From: Shinisaurus crocodilurus
Lineage: Eukaryota > Chordata > Lepidosauria > Squamata > Shinisauridae
Reading direction: 5' to 3'
NCBI GenBank assembly: GCA_021292165.1
Contig: CM037877.1
Coordinates: 7,369,980-7,433,979 of the forward strand
Length of the DNA: 64,000 nt
Shown in pieces: positions 18,621-29,235 of the stretch. Within the stretch, counting starts at the first letter, position 1; the number at the start of each line of letters is the position of its first letter. Position numbers and translations under genes: made by a program. Below the pieces are notes generated by a model. That model did not search any database, had not been told where the DNA came from, and worked only from the letters and a program-made list of their open reading frames with translations.

Positions 18621-19090
18621 AAGGAAACTGTCAATACCTTTTTTATTTCTCCGCAGGACTGGATGAAATTTGCAGAAATAGTTCCCCCTTCTGAGGGGAT
18701 TTTGGCTGCCATGTTTCAGATGAATAGGTGCAGGGATTTTTGTGCAAGAGCAGCATTGACATTTTGAGTGTATCCCAAAGAGGATGCGATTGTCTCCCTA
18801 TGTTCCTTGTGAACAATTATTCTGAAAATGTCAGGCCGCATAGAAGTGTCCCTACATATGCAATATTTCAGAGGGGTAGGTGCAGTGGTTTATGTGGAAG
18901 GGGATCCTTACTTTTTTTTTGTTGGGGGTGATTTATTGGCTTCCCCTTCTCTTCCCCCCTGATTTTTGGGGCAATTTGTATGAAAATGGCACACACCATA
19001 GAGATATCACCAGCAAAGAAACCTGCAAAGTTTCAGATGGAAAAGTGCAGGGGTTAGGGAATTATGGGGATTGAATAAGACTTTTAAGGC
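18470..19090 (+). repeat. Degenerate tandem array, period about 160 bp, four units
   Basis: The word (A/T)GT(T)TCAGA....AGGTGCAGGGGTTTT recurs at about 18545, 18713, 18866 and 19030 (spacings 168, 153, 164). Upstream words also align: GATGAAATTTGCAGAAATAGTTCCCCC at 18662 and GATATTTGTAGGCATAGTTGCCCCC at 18498. A GT microsatellite (18590-18618) has grown inside the first unit. It is probably the inside of a non-autonomous DNA element, but no ends were identified. Confidence 0.7.
18590..18618. repeat. (GT)n microsatellite
   Basis: About 14 GT units. Confidence 0.95.
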
Positions 19091-19206
19091 AGTTTAAGGC
19101 TTTTTTCATAGTGAAACCTGGTGGCGTTGGAAGAATGGTTATCTCGCGGTGCCACCCTTGCCTCCCCCAGAGCACAGTGATTGGAGAGTCCTTGATAAAA
19201 CATCTT

Positions 19207-19395
19207 TTTATTTATTGTATTTATTATATTTATACCCTGCCTTTTTTCCTGCAAGGAACCCAAGGTGGTTTACATAATCCTCCTCTTCTCCATTTTATCC
19301 TCACAACACCCCTGTGAGGTAGGTCAGGCTGAGAGTCAGTGACTGGCCCAAAGTCACCCAGTGAGTTTCATGGCCGAGCGGGGACTAGAACATGC
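19207..19395 (-). mobile_element. tRNA-derived SINE, truncated at its 5' end
   Basis: Contains the (TTTA)n-type tail, TTTTTCCTGCAAGGAACCCA and the body as far as GCGGGGACTAGAACATG (the B-box region). The A-box part is absent. Confidence 0.85.
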
Positions 19396-19654
19396 CCTAG
19401 GATTAGAAAGTGGACCTGTCAGTCACTCAATCCCCACTCCAATCCAATCCCCTCCCCCTTCATTATCAGCATTGCATAGAAACAAAACCAAAATACATTA
19501 TGTCTCCTCTCCAAATGATGTCTTTTAATTTCGTTTCTCTGTCTGCATCTCTGAGCACAAATCAGTAACAAAGCCATGTTCTGACCTGGCTTCAGTTCTG
19601 GCTGCCTGGAAGTGAATCCTGCTTCACCTTGGGAACCACCAGAAATGGTCCGAA

Positions 19655-19886
19655 GAGGCCCACCTAAACATCAGGAAAAAATTCCTGACTGTCAGAGCAA
19701 TAAGACAATGGAATCAACTACCTAGGGAGGTGGTGAGCTCTCCCAATCTGGAGGCATTCAAGACGCAGCTGAACAGCCATCTGTCAGGGATGCTTTGACC
19801 TGGATTCCTGCATTGAGCAGGGGGTTGGACTCGATGGCCTTGTAGGCCCCTTCCAACTCTACTTTTCTATGATTCTATGATTCTAA
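19655..19886 (+). mobile_element. CR1 LINE 3' end with octamer tail
   Basis: Same segment as 12475-12711, ending CTATGATTCTATGATTCTA. The coding remnant (…RAIRQWNQLPREVVSS… type) is frame-disrupted. Confidence 0.9.
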
Positions 19887-21960
19887 TTTGGCTCGGGCTT
19901 TGGATGAGTCTGATGCACATTCCTGTGTTGATGTGTGGAGTACTGATTTCCAGCCAGCCTGCCAGCCATGCCCAGTTGAGGATACTACATTCCATTATGC
20001 CCCAACTTGGTTTTCTGTTTTTCCCCATCACAACAGTCAATCAGCATTCTGTGTCTTGGATACTCAATCCTCACTCAGCTATTTTAGTCATTTTTTGCCC
20101 CCTTAAGGTTTGTGTGTCTGTGTGTGGCATAGTTCTGCGAAGTACCCATAATAAATGGGACTCGCCAATCCTAGTCTGCCAAGGGAATAAAGAGGTAATG
20201 TAAATGTCCAGTTATTGTTAAGTATTTTTCAGTAATTTGTGGGATGTATTGAATGTGCCACTGTCAAAGTACATATTGTAATTAGAGAGTGTTTGATGTA
20301 TTTCAGAAATACATTGTACAGATTTACATTTGTAGAGTGTGTCTGAAATGCTTCTCAATGACAGAGTCAATGTGCAGAAAAAAACCCCAGTTACTAGTAC
20401 ATATGGTTCAGCTGGCGTACATACCTCTTTTGTAGTGATAAAGAGGTCACATCAACCCAGCAGTGCATGAGTAATTGTGTCCCTCCATGTGCATCACCAT
20501 GTGGAAGCTTGCACATAAGTTTGTATTCTGGATACTATCCATGCTCACAGCTGCAGCAATCATGTGCAGCCATGTGCCCTTCCTACAATTCTTCGGATTT
20601 GGATATTTATGTTCCGCATTTGACGCACAAAATCACTACATGTTTTATCCAACTTTGTGGGTGGAAGCAGTAATTCCAAAATGTTCATTATGAAGGGCAA
20701 TAGCATGACTCCGTGGAGGTAGTATCAGAAGCACCAGAGGAAGAAGGGGGAATGCAGGGGTGAATTGGAGGAAGTACATCATGCTTCAAAAGGTTTTTGA
20801 CAGAGACTGGAATACACCATTCCACTCTGCCACACAACTGGATTGTCGAATTCAAAGGTGATTCTACAGTCAATTCTGGACATGCACAAAAAGATATAAC
20901 ATATCTCAGACCATGCTAGGTTCCAGAGGATTCTGATATTTTTGTTTTTAGTGGTCCTATTCTGGAAAGGCATCTGCCCCAGCCAATTCCCAGGCTTCCA
21001 GCCTCTGCACCAGCCAGTGTTCAGTTTGGAGCATCCCTTGGTGAACTCCCAAGATGGCCTTGGTGGAAATCTCTGCCCGACCCCCTGTGGATCACGTCCT
21101 TCGCCATCTGCCAACACTTTCTCCACCCTTGTATCCTATGCGGCATCTCTCTCACATTCAAGCCACAACCCACATTTCCATATTCCTGGTGGCTCAATTG
21201 GAAATTGATCTCGCTCTAAATGGAAGTCACCTTTCTTTTTAATGCATTTGTAAAAATTTCATATCTCTAGTTGACTGATTATGCATTTGATCGGTTACAT
21301 TATGCCTCCTCGCACCCTACCAAACAGCTTCTTGCAAGGCGCCTAAGATTTCTGTGGGGAATGCTTTGCAATCCAACCCTGTTGTTTAATGGAATTTCCA
21401 CCTGCATTTGGCATATTTCTGAGCAGTTCACCACTCATATTATAATTTATAGCATAATGTATTTTTTTTTATACCATGCTATAACATAAAATATTGCCAG
21501 TTTGTCCTTAGCTCTCAAGGAGAGAATCTAAGGGTTTTTTTTTTTCCATTCCTGTAGAAGACAAGAAGTTTTATTTATTTTTTATTTTTTTATTAAAAAG
21601 GGATTCTACTAAAGTATGGAGGAAAACAACTGGATGAGGATGGCAGAAGACTTTACACAGAAAAATATTAGCAAGAAAAAGCAATCAATTTGATGGATGA
21701 AAAAAAATTCATTGCAGGCAAAACAAATCAATTAAAAGAACGTGCTTTAATGTGCATTGCTCTCCTAATATTTCTTTTTCTTTTTAAAATGTTGTGAGGC
21801 TTCTGGGATGCCTTCTCATTTTGCATTCGGAGCGCCAAGTGCCAGCTACGGATGAGTGCAAGCACCACGTTCTGCTGGGGTGAGTTTTGGCAGGGAGCAG
21901 GACAGTTTTATTCCACCCTGCCAGAACCCAGGGACAGGAGCTGATCGTGGAAACCGGAAC
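19887..21960. other. No recognised feature (about 2 kb)
   Basis: The longest stretch without a repeat I can name. AT-rich runs lie at 21455-21470 and 21525-21600. Short open frames on both strands have no domain. It could include single-copy intron or intergenic DNA. Confidence 0.45.
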
Positions 21961-21964
21961 AGTA

Positions 21965-22330
21965 AATTAGTGATGTAACTGTTTGCCTCACGTGGGCGTA
22001 GTGGGCCGAAATCGGCCCCGCTTACGCCCGCGCGAGGCTCGCGCGGGCCTACCTCCGTCCAGTGCCTTAAACAGCCCTGTTGCCCTGGTTTCCCCCGCCA
22101 AAAACATAGCGCGGGGGTCCAGCGCGCGGGGGTCCAGCGCGCCGGAACAGGGTCCCAGTCCCGTCACTTCCGCTGCGCCGGAAAGTGACGCGATGGGACC
22201 AGCACGCCAGTCGGTGGCAGCTCGAGCGGCGTGGAGGACGCTCCGTGCCGCTCGGAAGGACGAGGCAGGGGCCCCGCCGCCACGGAGAATCCCGGTGGCG
22301 GAGAGGCGAGCCCCCCCCCCACAGGAATGT
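21965..22330. mobile_element. GC-rich non-coding element with central CRE/ETS palindrome, copy 1
   Basis: It shares AATCGGCCCCGCT(T/C)ACGCCCG with 36163-36236, and the centre GTCACTTCCG...CCGGAAAGTGACGCGATGGGACC with 38860-39440 and 51957-52010. CpG-rich. Open frames over it are compositional. Within it, GCGCGGGGGTCCA is repeated in tandem (22109-22140). Confidence 0.65.
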
Positions 22331-22770
22331 GAACACCGCTGCTTTCAGTGACTGGCAGCTCAATCCCATGAAGACTTGGAGGACTACGGGCAGCCTATGC
22401 ATGGCAGGAGGAGCGCTGAGGCAAAGGTCTCTTCCGTGCTCCTCCCTCCAAACAAAACACTTAGACGGCTGATTTCGGCTGTCTGAGTGTCCGGCCTTGG
22501 AGCATGAGGAAAGGCGGCTGAGGCACCATGGAGATACTACGTATGCTGGGGCAGCCTGTCCCCTCGCCACCCCGAAAAGTCCATCTCCGAGGTTGCTCTT
22601 GCAACCTCGGAGCCATAGCCAGTGCAGTTCTTTCCATGCCAGCTGCATGGGCAAGGGGAGGGCCCTCCTAGTTCGGAGTCCCCAGCTCTGACTTCGCAGC
22701 AAGTTTCCCAGGTCAGAGCTGGGACTCTGAATTACCCTACGGCCATCTAGACTCCGTCTAGCAGTCAAGG
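22331..22770. other. Unassigned GC-moderate segment
   Basis: Has an internal inverted pair: CCGAGGTTGC / GCAACCTCGG (22587-22614). GGGATTGTACCCTTG at 22771 resembles a MITE end (compare 61180). A 280-codon minus-strand frame over 22067-22909 crosses two different repeats and shows no domain. Confidence 0.4.
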
Positions 22771-22784
22771 GATTGTACCCTTGT

Positions 22785-23035
22785 TTGTTTATTGATTGGA
22801 TTGGATTGTACCCTGCCTTCCTACCAAAGAATGCCTCTCCGGGTGGCTTACAGCACAGAGACAATGAAAGTTGGTTAAAGCGACAGAACAGCACATTAAA
22901 ATACAACAACTACACAGCCATTACAGAATAAAAACAGTAGCCAACCCAAGAGGCCCACTTACAGGCCAAAGGCCTTATTAAAGAAAGCGGTCTTTGCCTG
23001 CAGCAGAAGGAGAGCGGACTTATTCTAATCCCACA
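22785..23035 (-). mobile_element. L2/SINE-type LINE tail fragment
   Basis: GTACCCTGCCTTCC...CGGGTGGCTTACAGCACAGA and a purine-poor UTR resemble the minus-strand 3' UTR of L2 copies at 27001 and 41478. No coding motif remains. Confidence 0.5.
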
Positions 23036-23159
23036 AGGAGAAGGTAATATAAACACACCCACCCTCACAGGATGCACCCTGAATCCTAGCGACTCCCTTG
23101 GTGGGGTGGTGGGTCAGTTTAAACTGCAGCATGGCATCTGGTTGACTCGCCCATCCGTG

Positions 23160-24262
23160 AGTCCCCTATATGAGGAAAGGTAAGAAAGTCTGGGAGAAAA
23201 AAAAAGGCAAGTTCAGGGAGACATGATGGAGGCGTACAACACTATGGATGGGGTGGAGAAAGTGGACAGGGAGACATTGTTCTCCCTCTCTCACAATACT
23301 AGAACCTGAGGCTGAATGGTGGGAGAATCAGGACAGATAGAAGGGAGCAGGGATGTTGAAGAGTCCTCGAGTCCGAGTCCTTGGTCCAAAATGATGACTC
23401 ACGAGTCCCAAGTCCCGAGTCACTCCCAAAACTGACTCCACGAGTCCCTATTAAAATCAATGGGGGTTTTCCCCAACAAAATAAGGCTACTTCAGATGTG
23501 TGGCTTAAATAAATTCTAGGCACAAGTGTGCCTTTTTATTTCAAAACTCTGCAACTGATTTTGGCAAGAACAGACCAGGCAGACAAACCCAAAATAACCA
23601 GACAGGCAGAGGAGGCAGGGAACCCCAAAGCAAGGAGGCAGAGGCCTTTGTCTTGGACAATTCAAACTGTGGAACTGGTGGTTAAGAAGAGACCAGGCAG
23701 GCAGAGGAGGCAGGGAACCCCAAACAGGCAGGCAGTGCCCTTTGTCTTGGACAATTCAACTGCTGAACTTGATCTTCGCTGGCGATCGCATTCCTCTCCA
23801 CTCCTTCTGGCACAGCCCAGGGATATTGAAGAGTCCTTGGTCTCGAGTCCCGAGTCGAGTCTCGAGTCCCATTAAAAATATTGTGACTCGAGTCGGACTC
23901 GAGTCAGAGGGGGGACTCAGTCCGACTCACGAGTCGAGTCCTCGAGTCCGAGTCCCCATCCCTGGAAGGAAGTACTTCTTCAAAACAGCGCAGAGTGAAT
24001 TCACTTCCGCAATATGTAGTAATGGCCACCAATCTGGATGTCTTTAAAAGGGGATTGGACAAATTCATGGAGGAGAAGGCTATCAATGGCTACTAGTCCT
24101 CATGGCTATATGCTACCTCCAGTATCAGAGGCAGTATGCCTATATGAACTCCAGTTGCTGGGGAACATGGGCGGGAGGATGCTGTTGAGGGCATATAATG
24201 GGGGAAGGTTTTTCCTCCCTCCTTCCCTGTCCCCCCACCCCCAATCTGCTGGATTTTGAATT
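23160..24262 (+). mobile_element. CR1 LINE 3' region, split by a hAT insertion
   Basis: The left part to 23347 contains GGAGAAAGTGGACAGGGAGA and 'TCTCACAATACTAGAACCTG'. The right part from 23965 resumes with AAGGAAGTACTTCTTC, GCAATATGTAGTAATGGCCA and the 3' UTR 'ATGGGCGGGAGGATGCTGTT'. Without the insert the two halves give the standard CR1 order also seen at 1617-2190. Confidence 0.85.
23348..23964 (-). mobile_element. hAT element, 617-bp deletion derivative, with 8-bp TSD
   Basis: Ends CAGGGATGTTGAAGAGTCC and GAGTCCCCATCCCTG. Flanks GAAGGGAG and GAAGGAAG agree at 7 of 8. It is the opposite-orientation relative of 32999-34002: both share the subterminal CGAGTC/GACTCG arrays and the 'TTTTGGCAAGAACAGACCAG' block. 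This copy has lost the part encoding the dimerisation domain. A second inner end-like word, CAGGGATATTGAAGAGTCC, sits at 23818. Inserted in CR1. Confidence 0.9.
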
Positions 24263-24580
24263 CCCACCCCACTCCTTTATTGATAGCAATGCCTGATTTA
24301 GCTCAGAGGACTCCCGGCCGCCCTGCCTGCTTAGCTTGGTCTTTGCCAGCAAGGTTTTTTGAGTCTCTTCTTAGAGGCACCTCAGAATAAATACCTGGGG
24401 CGCAGATTGGTATTAGAATGGGGGTGGGTGGCGGTTGTGTGCGAGCATTCCCAGCGGTTCAGCTGAGAGTTGGCCTGATTTGCATTGCATCCCTTCTCTG
24501 AAATCAATGCAAATCCAGCCAGTTACGTCGGGTGACCTTGGATCAGGTCCCCCTAAATCAGTGTTCATGTCCCCCTAAAT
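24263..24580. other. No recognised feature
   Basis: Unassigned. An 18-bp direct duplication of CCCCCTAAATCAGTGTTC abuts the next MITE (24550-24588). Confidence 0.5.
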
Positions 24581-24716
24581 CAGTGTTCTCCAACCTTGGG
24601 TCCCCCGATGTATTTTGGCCTACAACTCCCGGCATGCCCCAGCCAGCGCAGCTGGCTGGGGCATGCTGGGAGTTGTAGGCCAAAAACATCGGGGGACCCA
24701 AGGTTGGAGAACACTG
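24581..24716. mobile_element. Palindromic hAT-type MITE
   Basis: Full inverted repeat of the 5469-5603 family with CCCCCGATG instead of CCCCAGATG. Flanks CCCTAAAT and CTCTAAAA agree at 6 of 8. Confidence 0.9.
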
Positions 24717-24890
24717 CTCTAAAAAGTCAATTTGTAGTTACTTCACCATGTACGTTATGGCTGTCAGAATGGGACCTGAGGCGGGGGTGCCGGCTGGCAC
24801 CGGAGGTGCTTTTGCTCTTTGCTTCCATGCAAGAGTGCAACGGACGTACCTTTATGACATGATGTCTACTAAATGAGAGAAGGGAAGTGT

Positions 24891-24956
24891 GGCTGGCTGG
24901 GGCATGCTGGGAGTTGTAGGCCAAAAACATCTGGGGACCCAAGCTTGGAGAACACT
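24891..24956 (+). mobile_element. Half of a palindromic hAT MITE
   Basis: Right arm only (GGCTGGCTGGGGCATGCTGG to GGAGAACACTG), 175 bp from a complete copy in the same window. Confidence 0.85.
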
Positions 24957-25750
24957 GCCCTATATGATGGCAAACATCCTCTTCTCACCCTCTGCTCAAA
25001 GCGAAGGAGTTTATCGTGTGTGTGTGTGTATGTGTATGTACACGCCCTCCAGCTGCAATAATCGTTGCCAATTTGTGCTGGATTTATTCTCCGCAGTCGC
25101 TGGATTACTCATATAATCAGCTCAGAGCAAAGAAAACAGGCACAAGCCCATTCTGCCCCCACCTTCCCCACTGCCTGCCTTCTCTCCAGGCTCTCGCATT
25201 TCTCTCCTTGGTGGCCACTCGGCAACCTCCTGGACCACTTGTCTTTTCTAATCTCCAGCATCCGGCAAAAATCTCTTTTCCCTCCCGCACCCCGCCGAGC
25301 TCCACTCAAAGGTTTCGTGGAGCGTCTGCGCTCCCCACCTGCCGTTCGTTCTCCTGGGCCGTGCGGGGAAGCCGCTGGGCTCTTTCCTTGCCGCGTGCCG
25401 GGAGTGATTTCCAGAGTGTCTCTGGATACGTTTGACCCTTTCGTCCCAGGAAGGGGGATTTTGCACACAGCCCCCGAGGATCCAGATCACACACACCACA
25501 TACTCCCCACCCCATGGAGCCCCAGTTTCTAACACACATGGCCTTCAGAAATATTTGTGTCTAGGGAGAAGAACATGCTGCAGTCAGATCATAAGTTCCC
25601 CGACAGAATGCAGCAATAGAGAATTTAGTGCCCACACCGAGAGACAGCGGCATCAGAGCATTTGAGTTGTCCAAAGGAGGGGCAAAATCAACTCCCATCT
25701 CTCCCCCGCCGCACTGATAAAATCTATAATTCTTATTATATTCTCTAGAG
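24957..25750. other. No recognised feature, locally GC-rich
   Basis: 25180-25460 has overlapping open frames of 60-155 codons in four frames. They share no domain, so they are treated as compositional. A GT-rich patch is at 25018-25040. Confidence 0.45.
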
Positions 25751-25888
25751 CAGGGCTCTCCAACCTTGGGTCCCTAGATGTTGCTGGCCTACAGCTCCCA
25801 GCATACCCAGCCAGCATGGCTAATGGCAAGGGATTCTGGGAGCTGTAGTCCAGCAACATCTGGGGGGACCCAAGGTTGGAGAGCCCTG
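25751..25888. mobile_element. hAT-type MITE, CAGGGCTCTCC subfamily, perfect TSD
   Basis: Ends CAGGGCTCTCCAACCTTGGG and its complement. The flanking CTCTAGAG is exactly duplicated (25743-25750, 25889-25896) and is itself palindromic. The arms carry CTACAGCTCCCAGCATACCC and GGGAGCTGTAGTCCAGCAAC. Confidence 0.92.
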
Positions 25889-25967
25889 CTCTAGAGTCTT
25901 TGGACCCATTGTGTTTTTGGACATCGAATTTCAGCCTCCCAAACTTGACCCAAAGCCTTCCTCAAAC

Positions 25968-26022
25968 TGGCACCTTCCAGATGTGTTGAACTGCAGCTTT
26001 CATCATCCCCAACCACCATGGA
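25968..26022. mobile_element. MITE arm fragment
   Basis: TGGCACCTTCCAGATGTGTTGAACTGCAGCTTTCATCATCCCC-type arm (left half only). Confidence 0.5.
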
Positions 26023-26033
26023 GGGAAGGCTGT

Positions 26034-26277
26034 TTTTATTTATTTATTACATTTATACCCCACCTTTTTTCCTGCAAGGAACCCAAGGCGGCTTACATAA
26101 TCTTCCTCCTCCTCTCCATTTTATCCTCACAACAACCCTGTGAGGTAGGTTAGGCTGAGAGTCAGTGACTGGCCCAAAGTCACCCAGTGAGTTTCATGGC
26201 CGAGTGGGGACTAGAACCTGGATCTCCCGACACTCCAACACTCCAGTCCAACACTCTAACCACTACGCCACACTCCA
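26034..26277 (-). mobile_element. tRNA-derived SINE, full length
   Basis: The (TTTA) tail, body, B-box complement GGGGACTAGAACCTGG and A-box complement CCACTACGCCACAC are all present. Confidence 0.9.
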
Positions 26278-26399
26278 AAGAGAGAGACAAGGGAGAGAGA
26301 CTGTGCGTGGGCACTGCTGCTTACTGATCTCCACCCCCAGGGGGGGGGGGGCTTTGGTACCTTCGGGGCATGTGTCTTTGGCGCGCCCTGCCTCTGGTG

Positions 26400-26750
26400 C
26401 TGGCCGTTCCGTTGAGCTTCCCCGCCGATGATGCAGCTTCATCTCAAGCTCTGGAAACGTGCCACATGATTTAACCAAGCCTTTTGCCTTGTGCATGTTA
26501 ATCATCCCCGGGCAGTCGAGCAAAGTGTACACTACAGCATTCCGGGGAGAGGCGCCGCCAGCCCCCTGCCGAGCCTTTGCCAACCTCCCATGTTTTCGAC
26601 CTGGTGCCTTCAAAACCAATCGATTGGTAAATGGCTAAATAGTGAGAGAAATTGCTTTCTCTCATTATCCGCGTGGCTGTGTCATTACCCTTTAATATTG
26701 CATCGTTATTGACTGATGCGGCCTGTCAAGGCATGGCTGGCGGGATGTAA
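26400..26750. other. Candidate single-copy regulatory sequence
   Basis: Repeat-free. Contains the perfect 14-bp palindrome ACCAATCGATTGGT (26615-26628), two opposed CCAAT boxes around ATCGAT, and AT-rich homeodomain-like words (TTTAATATTGCATCGTTATTG). Conservation is untested. Confidence 0.3.
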
Positions 26751-26798
26751 CGCAGTGGCAGGGAGGCGCAAAAGGTTTCATTAGAAGTTTACTCCTCT

Positions 26799-26825
26799 AG
26801 TGTGTGTGTGTGCGTGTGCGTGTGC
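26799..26825. repeat. (GT)n repeat with CG interruptions
   Basis: GTGTGTGTGTGTGCGTGTGC-type run. Confidence 0.85.
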
Positions 26826-26958
26826 AAAAGCATATAATGTTGGTGCTCCGGAATGAACAGGTGGGGCTTTTGACAGTGTGGGTTCAGGCTGCGGCTGGTG
26901 GTTTATTATCAAGTCCATGGAAAAGGAGAAGAGGGTGAGATTGGAGCATTTGGAAATC

Positions 26959-26960
<2 letters not shown>

Positions 26961-27000
<40 letters not shown>

Positions 27001-27570
27001 TTCTATATCACCCCACAGCCGAAGCTCTCTGGGCGGTTCACAACAATCCATACAACAAAATCTACATAAAAACCAACAATAAGAGCAACAATGTAATTGA
27101 AAAATTTAAAACCAAATTTAACAATGCAGTTTAAAATAACAATACTAAAAGTGAATAAAGTTAAGTCTACAGGTGACAATCACCCCCATTTGCTATTTTG
27201 AACAGATTAAATATCGAGTGCGTTGGCATAAAGGTAAGTCTTAACCCAACGCCGAAAAGATAGTAAGGTTGATGCCAGGCGGGCCTCAGTGGGGAGCTTA
27301 TTTCAGAATTGGGGGGCTACCACTGAGAAGGCCCTCCTCCTTGTTGCCACCAACTGAGCCTCCCTTGGAGGTGGCAGTCAGAAGAAGGCCCCAGATGGTG
27401 AGCGCAGCTGAGATGGCACAATTCCTTGGTTACCTGCCGAATGGGGAATTCTGCCCATCCAAACCCTATTCTTATTCAGTGAATCAAGGGGGTGAATCAA
27501 GGCCACCACTGTTGCCCAAGTTAGTGGCTCAGTTGGGCCCCCTGTACTCTGGAATAACTGCTTAGAATTG
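26961..27570 (-). mobile_element. L2-clade LINE 3' end
   Basis: (ATC)n tail at 26961-27000, then TATATCACCCCACAGCCGAAGC. The minus-strand coding remnant matches 41689-42177: CTACCACTGAGAAGGCCCTCCTCC is the complement of the RAFSV region. The frame is disrupted. The 5' limit is near 27560. Confidence 0.85.
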
Positions 27571-27899
27571 TAGCGTTCGAAGCATCCTAAATATGCTTAT
27601 GACAGTAATTTAAAAAGGATGAATCAAGATCTTCTGGGGAATTGTGGAAGCCTCATGGAGGCCTTCCTCAGGCCTCTTATATTGGGTATCTGGGTGCTTT
27701 TTAAGGCTCGGTGGATGCTGAAGAAAGAACGCCTTGGGTTCTGCCCCATTGGAACAAGCTTTCCACCATGAGAACATAGGAGACACCCTACTTGGTCAGA
27801 CAGAAGTCTGGCAAGCTGCAGCCCTCAGCCTGAGTTCGCGAGTCCTCTGTGTGTGATCAGTTCAGGCCTCTGGCAACAGCCATCTTTCCCCTTCCCAGG
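27571..27899. other. Mostly unassigned
   Basis: 27768-27800 (GAGAACATAGGAGACACCCT) resembles a decayed minus-strand SINE tail of the 6265 type. Nothing else recognised. Confidence 0.4.
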
Positions 27900-28102
27900 C
27901 AGACCGCCCACTCAGTGAGAAGGAAAGGGGGGGGGGAGAGAAAAGGGGGTGGCAGAAAAAGAGGGAAATGGAGGTGGCAGACCATGAAAAGGGGCAATAC
28001 ACCCACTTTTGGCTCTAGCCCTGCCCACATGCAGCTCCTGACATATTACCCATGAGGGAATGCAGTCCTTGACAGGAAAAAAAGGTCACCCATCCCTGTT
28101 CT
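27900..28102 (-). mobile_element. hAT-like element end
   Basis: Ends GTCACCCATCCCTG at 28102. CCACTTTTGGCTCTAGCCCTGCCCAC is the complement of the motif at 10150-10172. The left boundary is obscured by G-rich sequence. Confidence 0.5.
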
Positions 28103-28103
28103 A

Positions 28104-28503
28104 GTCCACCAACCAGCTTCCTTCTCAGAGTGGTCAACCAGGTGCCTATGGGAAACCCACAATCAATATGCAGGGCAAACTCCCTTTGCTGCTGTGATTC
28201 CCCAACTACGGTCATTCACTGGTATACTGTCTCTAAACCTGGAGGTTTCATCATATAGCCATTGTGGTTGCCGTTGTTTGATCCATTCTTCCCAAATTTG
28301 TCTAAGCCCCCTTTTAAGGCCATCCAAGGCAGTGACCATGAATACATCTCATGACAGAGAATTCCGTACGTCAATGACACCTTGCGTGAAGAGGAATCAG
28401 TTCCTTTTGTCTGTCTGGAATCCCCTGCCAATCAATTTTATGGGATGGCTCTGAGTTGTATTATGAGAGAGGGAGACAAACGTCTCTCTCTCCACTTCTT
28501 CCA
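28104..28503 (-). mobile_element. CR1 LINE 3' region
   Basis: Contains the complements of CR1 3' UTR and ORF2 tail words (GAATTCCGTACGTCAATGAC, GCGTGAAGAGGAATCAGTTC, GAGAGAGGGAGACAAAC). The minus-strand frame has LIGRGFQTDKRN. More diverged than the 44-55 kb copies. Confidence 0.75.
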
Positions 28504-28901
28504 CACCTTTCCGAGAAGTGGTGCAAAAAAGAGAGAAAACAATAATGGAAAAATGGAGTGCAGGGGCAAAAAAGTTCCCCAAATCTGCTCCACCACCCAG
28601 CCAGCCACAATTTGGCTCAGCACTGATAATAACCAAACTCTCATGTTCTTCCTTCATTTGATGCTCATCCTTCCTAAACTTGGAAACATGACTTTTTAAG
28701 ACATGCTGCTTGCGTCTCCTTTTCATTCTTAATTGGCCCATCTAAAAGCAATCAGACGGCACTATGAACTGCAGGAGACCTCTTCTCCTTCCAACTCCAT
28801 TATTCATGAGTTCATGGGTTGTGGATGCAAGAGGTACTCTGCAAGCTACTTAAGATCCTGAATTCATAAAGTGGGGAGGGACACCAAAGGATCATCTAGA
28901 C
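28504..28901. other. No recognised feature
   Basis: Unassigned sequence between a CR1 and a hAT copy. Confidence 0.4.
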
Positions 28902-29235
28902 CAGGGGGAGCCAAACCTTTTTGGGCTTGTGGGCAATTGGAGAAAATGTCCTGGGCACTGTCACAAAATGGCTGCCATGGGAGGCATGCCAAAGACTGAG
29001 TACAAGGAAGAGGAGGGGTCTAGGCATCAACACAATAAACAACTCAATTGAAACCACTGTTTGTAGCACCAACAGAAACCTATTTCACTTCGATCCCAGC
29101 TGCTGGTAAGAAACCATGCGTGTGCTGTTGTTGTTTTTTTTTAAAGTGGGAGGGGAAGAAGGACACCTTGGCAGGTGCCAAGAAAGGTGTCCTGGAGCAC
29201 ATTGGTGCCCATGGGCACTGTGTTGCCTACCCCTG
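28902..29235 (+). mobile_element. hAT-like element, compact copy
   Basis: Starts CAGGGGGAGCCAAACCTTTT and ends CACTGTGTTGCCTACCCCTG. Shares ACAAAATGGCTGCCATGG and GGAGCACATTGGTGCCCATG with 11729-12982. The flanks do not give a clear 8-bp duplication. Confidence 0.65.

Noticed and set aside
18545..19064. CRISPR-like array because of regular spacing
   Set aside because: The units are degenerate, about 160 bp, with no short identical repeats, and the DNA is vertebrate.
22067..22909. 280-codon minus-strand open frame
   Set aside because: It crosses a GC-rich repeat, an unassigned segment and a LINE tail, has no domain, and lies over CpG-rich sequence where stops are rare.
25016..25540. Overlapping frames of 77-155 codons
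   Set aside because: Four frames on two strands are open at once, none shows a domain, and no start context or splice pattern stands out.
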